Shown here: piece by piece, positions 32,033 through 36,601 of the stretch
Position numbering within the stretch: the first letter of the stretch is position 1
Layout of the letters: each line of letters opens with the position of its first letter
From: CAKSXP01 sp964609305
GTDB taxonomy: Bacteria; Bacillota; Clostridia; Oscillospirales; Oscillospiraceae
NCBI GenBank assembly: GCA_964609305.1
Contig: CAZSRK010000024.1
Coordinates: forward strand, 1-36,601
Direction: 5' to 3'
Length of the DNA: 36,601 nucleotides
The notes under the pieces: model-generated
What the model saw: the letters and a program-made list of their open reading frames with translations, nothing else
Told to the model about the DNA's origin: nothing
Databases searched by the model: none
Translations under genes and position numbers: made by a program

Positions 32033-33019
32033 TCATTTATTGGACAGAGCGTCCATCGCGGCGAAATCAAAACTGTCGGCAAGGTACTGTAAATTATCCC
32101 GGTCCAAGGTGGGCAGACCAAAAGAGCTCTTGCTGCTGTCACTGTTATCCGTGCCGGATAGGATATTTGCGAAGATAAAGCAGTTGTCCAGATCCGCTGC
32201 CAGAATGGATCTGTCGGAGCTCATGGCCAGCAGGACCTGCGTCCCGTCCGCAGCTGTATAGGTCCATTCCTGGAAATCATCCGCATTGCCGAGCAGATAG
32301 CCCAGACGGGTAAAGGTGCCTTTCGTTAGGCAATAGAGCTGTGTACACACAGATGTCCCGTCCGGAAGAGCCGCAGCGTAGTTAAATGTAAATGTACCGT
32401 CATCGTAGAACATGCCGCTGACCGGATATGTCCCGCCACTACCGGCCGGAGGGAGGAAATCCTCTGTCCCGGCTGTCTCATAGAGAGCTTCCACAGAGCG
32501 CGGTTCAGTCCAGCCTTCGTGCATGTGAAGCCCATATTTCTCCAGAATGGCGTCCAAGGTGTCTTTTGCTTCCTGCGAGTTCGCATGGCAAAGATAATAG
32601 GCATCCGGTGTCTGATCCGCACTGTCAGGGTATATCATGTTCTCTCCATTTACCCACCATGCGTTTATTTGACCCTCCCATTCCTGCGCAGCCTCGTATT
32701 CCGGTGTGCCCATGATGCCGTTTAGCGAGAGCGTGGCGTACTCCTGCGTATCTATCTGTATGTTTGGCCCTTTCAGATCTTTAAGACCGAAATGCCAGAG
32801 CGCAAATGCGCTTATGGACAGCGCCGCCGCAATGATTGCGGCGATAAGTAATACTCGGGGTGCGTTGTGTATCCGCCTGTCCGTTTTCGTATCGGTATGA
32901 AGCTTTAACATAGCTGCCTCCTTGATTTTTTCAGCGGAGGCAATATGCATAAGATGGAGCTCTACCGTGTCGTCCTGTATATAGTCTGCCATGTCAGAGA
33001 TCCTGGTTTTCAACGTCAT
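32033..33019 (-). CDS. Probable anti-sigma factor (membrane)
   Basis: A 328-residue protein with one membrane helix at about 55-77 (VLLIAAIIAAALSISAFAL). The N-terminal ~54 residues, rich in charged helix, would be in the cytoplasm and the larger Trp/Tyr/Asp-rich part outside. That layout, and its place directly after an ECF sigma gene which it overlaps by 26 bases, points to an anti-sigma or sensor protein. The outer domain is not recognised. I see no ZAS (HxxxCxxC) zinc motif in the N-terminus. The start is ATG at 33019, two bases from AGGAGG; TTG at 33013 has better spacing (eight bases) and is equally possible. Confidence 0.7.
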   Translation of the reverse strand: MTLKTRISDMADYIQDDTVELHLMHIASAEKIKEAAMLKLHTDTKTDRRIHNAPRVLLIAAIIAAALSISAFALWHFGLKDLKGPNIQIDTQEYATLSLNGIMGTPEYEAAQEWEGQINAWWVNGENMIYPDSADQTPDAYYLCHANSQEAKDTLDAILEKYGLHMHEGWTEPRSVEALYETAGTEDFLPPAGSGGTYPVSGMFYDDGTFTFNYAAALPDGTSVCTQLYCLTKGTFTRLGYLLGNADDFQEWTYTAADGTQVLLAMSSDRSILAADLDNCFIFANILSGTDNSDSSKSSFGLPTLDRDNLQYLADSFDFAAMDALSNK

Positions 33020-33551
33020 AGCCTCCTTTGCGTAAAACATCTTTCAGTTTTTCTCTGCCGCGCCTCAGCCTGGTTTTCACGGTGGATATGTGTATCCCTG
33101 TCTCCTCCGATATCCGGGTCACGGTCTGACAGTAATAGTAATGCCGCAGAAAGATTTCCCTGTCGGGATGATCCATTTCAAGTATGGCCCGCCGGATGAA
33201 TCCCGCCTGCTCCCGTCTTTCCAGTTCGTGCTGCGGGTCCGTGCCGGACAGGATGATTATATCGTCCTCCAACGGCAGGTCATGCCCCATTTTTCTGGTT
33301 TTTTCTTTGGCCTTGTTCCGGGCAATGCCGCTAAGATAGGCTTTCACCTTTCCGGGCCGCACCCTGTCTGCGTTCATCCAGAGGGTCAGAAAGACATCGG
33401 CGGAAACTTCCTCTACATCGGACACCGTCATCGATGCGCCGATGATATTAAATACAATCGTGCTGACATACGCGGCGTATTGGTCAATAATATACGCAAG
33501 CGCCGTTTCGTCCCCGTGCTTAAGCGCCCTGAGCACATCTTTTTCATTCAT
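32994..33551 (-). CDS. ECF-type RNA polymerase sigma factor
   Basis: A sigma-70 family factor of the extracytoplasmic-function group. Region 2 includes IIDQYAAYVSTIVFNI and DVEEVSADVFLTLW; region 4 includes DREIFLRHYYYCQTVTRISEETGIHISTVKTRLRRGREKLK, a normal helix-turn-helix. The start chosen is ATG at 33551 with GGAGG eleven bases upstream, giving 185 residues. An ATG at 33593 has no ribosome site and overlaps the probable transcription start, so it is unlikely. ATG at 33560 sits only two bases from GGAGG. The gene overlaps the downstream membrane protein, its likely anti-sigma. Confidence 0.9.
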   Translation of the reverse strand: MNEKDVLRALKHGDETALAYIIDQYAAYVSTIVFNIIGASMTVSDVEEVSADVFLTLWMNADRVRPGKVKAYLSGIARNKAKEKTRKMGHDLPLEDDIIILSGTDPQHELERREQAGFIRRAILEMDHPDREIFLRHYYYCQTVTRISEETGIHISTVKTRLRRGREKLKDVLRKGGYDVENQDL

Positions 33552-33595
33552 CGGCTGCATCACCTCCAGATTGTTTTTCTCAACGGCCGTCATCT

Positions 33596-33631
33596 ATTAT
33601 ATTGGAAAAAGTGAGCATATGGTTTCAAAGA
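33596..33631 (-). promoter_or_regulatory. Possible promoter of the sigma operon
   Basis: Minus-strand TATAAT at 33601-33596 has no good sigma-A -35. About 23 bases upstream the minus strand reads TTTGAAACCATA, like the GAAAC -35 of ECF promoters, but the matching -10 (CGTA/CGTC) is absent. Autoregulation is possible but weakly supported. The rest of the 33552-33802 gap shows only the nitroreductase -10. Confidence 0.3.
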
Positions 33632-33748
33632 TGAGAAAATTTTCAGAAGAGGCAGATATAAGTCAGGATACGGCGATTACACTCCGGCGGCGACAGCCGC
33701 GGATTAGTTCTCCATTATGAAATTGGGTATTTATTGTGCGCGCCGGAT

Positions 33749-33762
33749 GGAGTATAATCACA
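33749..33762 (+). promoter_or_regulatory. -10 region before the nitroreductase gene
   Basis: GGAGTATAATCACA with a perfect TATAAT (33753-33758), 45 bases before the start codon. No -35 at normal spacing is evident. The 14 bases are identical to those at the start of the structured RNA (18641-18654). Confidence 0.4.
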
Positions 33763-33802
33763 GGTAAGGATAAATACGATAAACAACGAAAAGGAGACGG
33801 AT

Positions 33803-34345
33803 ATGGAAACCATCGAGTGTATAAAAAACAGAAGAAGCATAAGAAGATTCAGAGATGAGACGGTCGATGATGCACTGATAAGGCAGATCGTCTCCGCTGC
33901 GTCTTATGCCCCTTCATGGAAAAACACGCAAATCTGCCGGTACAATATTGTACGAGATGCGAAGAAAATACGCACAATTGCAAACGAAGGCGTGCTCGGC
34001 TTCGCGCCGAACAGCCAGACCATTGGCGGATGTGCCGCGCTGGTCGTGCTGTCATATGTTAGCGGCAGAAGCGGGTATGAGCGCGATGGCAGCTTTTCCA
34101 CTTCAAAGGGTGACAGATGGCAAATGTTCGATGCGGGTATCGCCGCGCAGACTTTCTGCCTTGCTGCCTGGGAATACGGTATTGGCAGCGTGATGCTCGG
34201 CCTGTTTAACGAGGATTTTGTTGCCGGCGTTGTCGGGATTCCAGAAAATGAGACGGTTGCGGCGCTCATCGCCATCGGCTATCCGGACCAGGTGCCGGCA
34301 GCCCCGAAAAGGAAGGACCCTCATGAGCTGATGCGGCTTATATGA
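33803..34345 (+). CDS. Nitroreductase-family protein
   Basis: A 180-residue FMN-dependent nitroreductase-fold enzyme. The N-terminal IKNRRSIRRFRDE is the phosphate-contact hallmark, followed by ASYAPSWKNTQICRY. The GIGSVMLGLF and IPENETVAALIAIGYP segments are the usual C-terminal signatures. Members reduce nitro groups, quinones or enones with NAD(P)H. The start is ATG at 33803 behind AAAGGAG. It adds to the flavin enzymes in this window but is not in an operon with the earlier ones. Confidence 0.93.
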   Translation: METIECIKNRRSIRRFRDETVDDALIRQIVSAASYAPSWKNTQICRYNIVRDAKKIRTIANEGVLGFAPNSQTIGGCAALVVLSYVSGRSGYERDGSFSTSKGDRWQMFDAGIAAQTFCLAAWEYGIGSVMLGLFNEDFVAGVVGIPENETVAALIAIGYPDQVPAAPKRKDPHELMRLI

Positions 34346-34353
34346 AAAGCAGA

Positions 34354-34390
34354 AGGCCGCATAGGATTATTCGATATTCGCAGGCGGCCT
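34354..34390 (+). repeat. Inverted repeat after the nitroreductase gene
   Basis: AGGCCGC (34354-34360) and GCGGCCT (34384-34390) with a 23-base loop. No T-run follows, so termination here is doubtful. The rest of the 34346-34513 gap shows nothing further. Confidence 0.35.
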
Positions 34391-34513
34391 CCGGCTAAAA
34401 TCATTGCGCACTGCCGGCAGGCAATGGTAAAACCATCATATAAGAGCTGAATATAAATCTGAGTAGACCTGTCGCAAACCAAAAAACCAATATTTGTTCG
34501 GGAGGGAATTTCC

Positions 34514-35584
34514 ATGAAATGTATGGTAATCTATTTTTCCCAGACCGGGAACACCAAGACCATGGCGGAGGCCATCGCAAGAGGAATAGTTTCAAAAAAC
34601 GGGCAATGCGATTTGAAAAGCCTGAGACATGTATCGCCGGAGGACTGGCTCGACTATGACCTTATAGGCATCGGAAGCTGTGTGTGGAGCAGCACGCCCA
34701 TAACCAACGTCATCTGGCATATCAAGGAGCTTCCGGATGCCGTGGCCGGAAAACACGCGTTTTTCTTCTGCACGCACGGCGCAACGCCCGGCAGAGCCGT
34801 CATTAGAGGCGTCCAGCCGCTCAAGGACAAGGGACTTACTGTTCTGGGCTGGCGCGACTGGTATGCGCAGGCGAAAGTCCCCGGCCATGCAAAGCCGTGG
34901 TATACGGACGGCCATCCCGATGAGATCGATATTGCGGAGGCAGAGGCGTTCGGAGCCGCGATGGTCGAACACAGCAAAAAGGTGTCAAACGGCAACACCG
35001 CAATAATACCGGAGCTGTTCACGCCCGAGATGTCCGACCTCATCTACGGCATAGGGCATCCGTTTATGTTCAAGGCACCGCCAAAGCCGATAGGCGCGAA
35101 CAGACCTGAAAATGTTGAGGAGAGGGAGAAGGAACCCTACATACTCAAATATCCGACCACAATGGACTATGTCTCTCAGCTTGAGGGGATAGAAAATGTG
35201 GAGGGACCGAAAGGCGGCGCTGAGAGCCCGCTCAGGATAAATGCGGAAAAGTGCATCGGCTGCATGCGCTGTGTAGAGGCATGCTGGTGTGATAATATCG
35301 ACGGCAGCGTGACGCCGCCGGTTTTCAGATCGCAGAATTGTGAGCTTTGCCTTTTCTGCGAGGGCGTCTGCCCGACCGGCGCTCTGGAGTTTGACTTCAG
35401 GCCGCCGGCACAGCCCGGCACGCCTGAATACGAACAGCGGCGCAGCAACGATATGATGAGCAATATCCTTGCCATAGCCGAAGCAAACGGAAGGTTCCGC
35501 CGCCATGTGAACGAGGAGGACATCGGCTGGAGCACCCCGTGGGAGGTCGTCACGAGCCATCCGAGACATAAGGAAATACCCTGA
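34514..35584 (+). CDS. Flavodoxin/ferredoxin fusion (EFR1-like)
   Basis: A 356-residue electron-transfer protein. The N-terminal ~165 residues are a flavodoxin domain with the FMN phosphate loop FSQTGNTKTM (8-17) and GSCVWSSTPI. The C-terminal part carries two 4Fe-4S motifs, CIGCMRCVEAC and CELCLFCEGVCP, the second ending in the usual Cys-Pro. This arrangement matches EFR1-type flavodoxin-ferredoxin proteins of anaerobes, which pass electrons between low-potential partners. The middle ~80 residues (MFKAPPKPIGANRPE) are not assigned. The start is ATG at 34514 with GGGAGG upstream. It could feed the flavin reductases in the window, but nothing in the layout proves it. Confidence 0.88.
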   Translation: MKCMVIYFSQTGNTKTMAEAIARGIVSKNGQCDLKSLRHVSPEDWLDYDLIGIGSCVWSSTPITNVIWHIKELPDAVAGKHAFFFCTHGATPGRAVIRGVQPLKDKGLTVLGWRDWYAQAKVPGHAKPWYTDGHPDEIDIAEAEAFGAAMVEHSKKVSNGNTAIIPELFTPEMSDLIYGIGHPFMFKAPPKPIGANRPENVEEREKEPYILKYPTTMDYVSQLEGIENVEGPKGGAESPLRINAEKCIGCMRCVEACWCDNIDGSVTPPVFRSQNCELCLFCEGVCPTGALEFDFRPPAQPGTPEYEQRRSNDMMSNILAIAEANGRFRRHVNEEDIGWSTPWEVVTSHPRHKEIP

Positions 35585-35660
35585 TATTTGCGACAGACGT
35601 ATAGTATGCAGCGGTGTCGGGGCGAGAACAGGCCGGCTGTCATGTTGCAGGGGGTGTCCC

Positions 35661-36401
35661 ATGTTTTCAAAACTTGATTGTGCGTGCGAAGCCGCGCCGC
35701 TTTTTGAAGGCTGGCAGGAGACGATGATACGCTCCTGCCTTGAGGGCGTCATGGGCGATGTTTACGCGGACGATAGGATGGAAAGCGCTGTCGCGCTTAT
35801 CGGTGACTTTGCCTTCTGCGCGGGTCGGCCGTCCGAGGCCGCGGCGGAGCTTCTGGCCGGACGGAACTTTGTCATCGCCGTCCCACAGTCCCCGCCCTGG
35901 GAGAAGCTGATAGACGAGCGCTGCGCTGGGTCAAGACGCGTGACACGCTATGCATTCAAAAAGGACGGGGATGTGTTTGACCGGGAAAAACTGCGTCTGG
36001 CCGCCGTCCCGGACGGATACGGCCTGCATATGATCGACCGCGGGATTTTCAGTACCTGCCGGGAAACACCCTGGTGCCGCGATCTTGTCCGGCTTTTTGA
36101 AAGCTACGGGCAGTACCGAGAGCTCGGGCTTGGCGTTGTGGCGATGAAAGACGGACTTGTCGTCTCCGGCGCGTCGTCATATTCGGCATATCGCGGCGGA
36201 ATCGAAATACAGGTTGACACAAACACAGCCCACCGCAGGCGTGGGCTGGCCTATGCCTGCTGCGCGCGGCTGATATTGGAATGTCTGGGGCGTGGGCTGT
36301 ATCCAAGCTGGGATGCGCAGAACCGGCAATCCGCCGCGCTGGCGGAAAAGCTGGGCTATCATTTTTCGCACGAATACGCTGCGTATGAGATAGGAGGTTG
36401 A
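35661..36401 (+). CDS. GNAT acetyltransferase, long form
   Basis: A 246-residue protein of the GNAT_acetyltran (PF12746-like) type. The N-terminal ~130 residues are family-specific (IGDFAFCAGRP); the C-terminal ~100 form the GNAT core, with the acetyl-CoA loop HRRRGLAYACCARLI, WDAQNRQSAALAEKLGY and a final strand. The substrate is unknown. The start is ATG at 35661 behind AGGGGG. Its stop lies four bases before the next start codon, and that gene's ribosome site is in its last codons, so the two are one operon. Confidence 0.85.
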   Translation: MFSKLDCACEAAPLFEGWQETMIRSCLEGVMGDVYADDRMESAVALIGDFAFCAGRPSEAAAELLAGRNFVIAVPQSPPWEKLIDERCAGSRRVTRYAFKKDGDVFDREKLRLAAVPDGYGLHMIDRGIFSTCRETPWCRDLVRLFESYGQYRELGLGVVAMKDGLVVSGASSYSAYRGGIEIQVDTNTAHRRRGLAYACCARLILECLGRGLYPSWDAQNRQSAALAEKLGYHFSHEYAAYEIGG

Positions 36402-36405
36402 CATA

Positions 36406-36601
36406 ATGTATCACTGCTTCCGCCTGACGCGCGGACAGGACCTATATGCTCAGATAGACAGCTATGTCAAAGATCACCATATTGCCGCCGGCGTGGTCCT
36501 CTCCGCCGTCGGATGTGTGTATCGATGGCGGCTGCGCGATGCTACCGGAGTGCGTGTGCGCAGCGGCGAGGAGGAGACGGAGATCGTTTCCCTGATGGGG
36601 A
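36406..36601 (+). CDS. PPC/DUF296-domain protein, partial
   Basis: The window ends inside this gene; the visible 65 residues start MYHCFRLTRGQDLYAQID and continue to VVLSAVGCVYRWRLRD. This is the first half of a PPC (DUF296) domain, a small trimeric fold found alone in bacteria and with AT-hooks in plants. Conserved metal-binding His residues may lie partly beyond the end. The start is ATG at 36406 with AGGAGG eight bases upstream. The bacterial function is not settled. Confidence 0.8.
   Translation, partial: MYHCFRLTRGQDLYAQIDSYVKDHHIAAGVVLSAVGCVYRWRLRDATGVRVRSGEEETEIVSLMG

Overview
The window looks like a chromosomal segment of a spore-forming, moderately GC-rich member of the Clostridia, most like uncultured gut Oscillospirales-type organisms. 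The evidence is the sporulation genes spo0A, spoIVB and a yaaL-bofA pair, Gram-positive ribosome binding sites before most genes, an atypical topoisomerase IV-like pair, and several flavin and iron-sulfur redox enzymes. I see no phage, insertion sequence, CRISPR array or rRNA. This placement is inferred from gene content only.

Layout. 1-2400: spoIVB and spo0A on the minus strand, with an array of Spo0A boxes between them. 2500-5950: a LysM/M14 cell-wall peptidase broken by an in-frame TAG, then a large beta-helix protein without a signal peptide. 6000-9580: an ABC ATPase-permease fusion with a GNAT gene behind it and an operator-like repeat at its promoter. 9700-14330: a patatin-like lipase, nth, rarA, an unrecognised minus-strand gene, a DUF951 gene and a radical SAM gene.

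14390-24400: an apparent redox and ligand-sensing region. It has two orphan solute-binding lipoproteins, a frameshifted cytosolic FAD reductase, an Old Yellow Enzyme-type reductase and a divergent AraC regulator. Inside it lie yaaL-bofA and, on the other strand, an RNA of about 290 nt. That RNA has a promoter, a pseudoknot and a terminator but no open frame; it is the best candidate for something undescribed.

24360-31690: a long plus-strand operon whose promoter lies in the 3' end of the AraC gene. It encodes a ParE-like subunit, a membrane zinc-ribbon protein, a ParC-like subunit, a YitT protein, a LUD protein and a lipoprotein resembling a transglutaminase with Cys replaced by Ser. 31700-36601: tRNA-Gly(GCC), an ECF sigma/anti-sigma pair on the minus strand, a nitroreductase, a flavodoxin-ferredoxin fusion, a GNAT enzyme and the start of a PPC-domain protein.

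Two genes (M14 peptidase and FAD reductase) each carry one disabling change in otherwise intact coding sequence. That means either recent pseudogenes or assembly errors; raw reads would decide.
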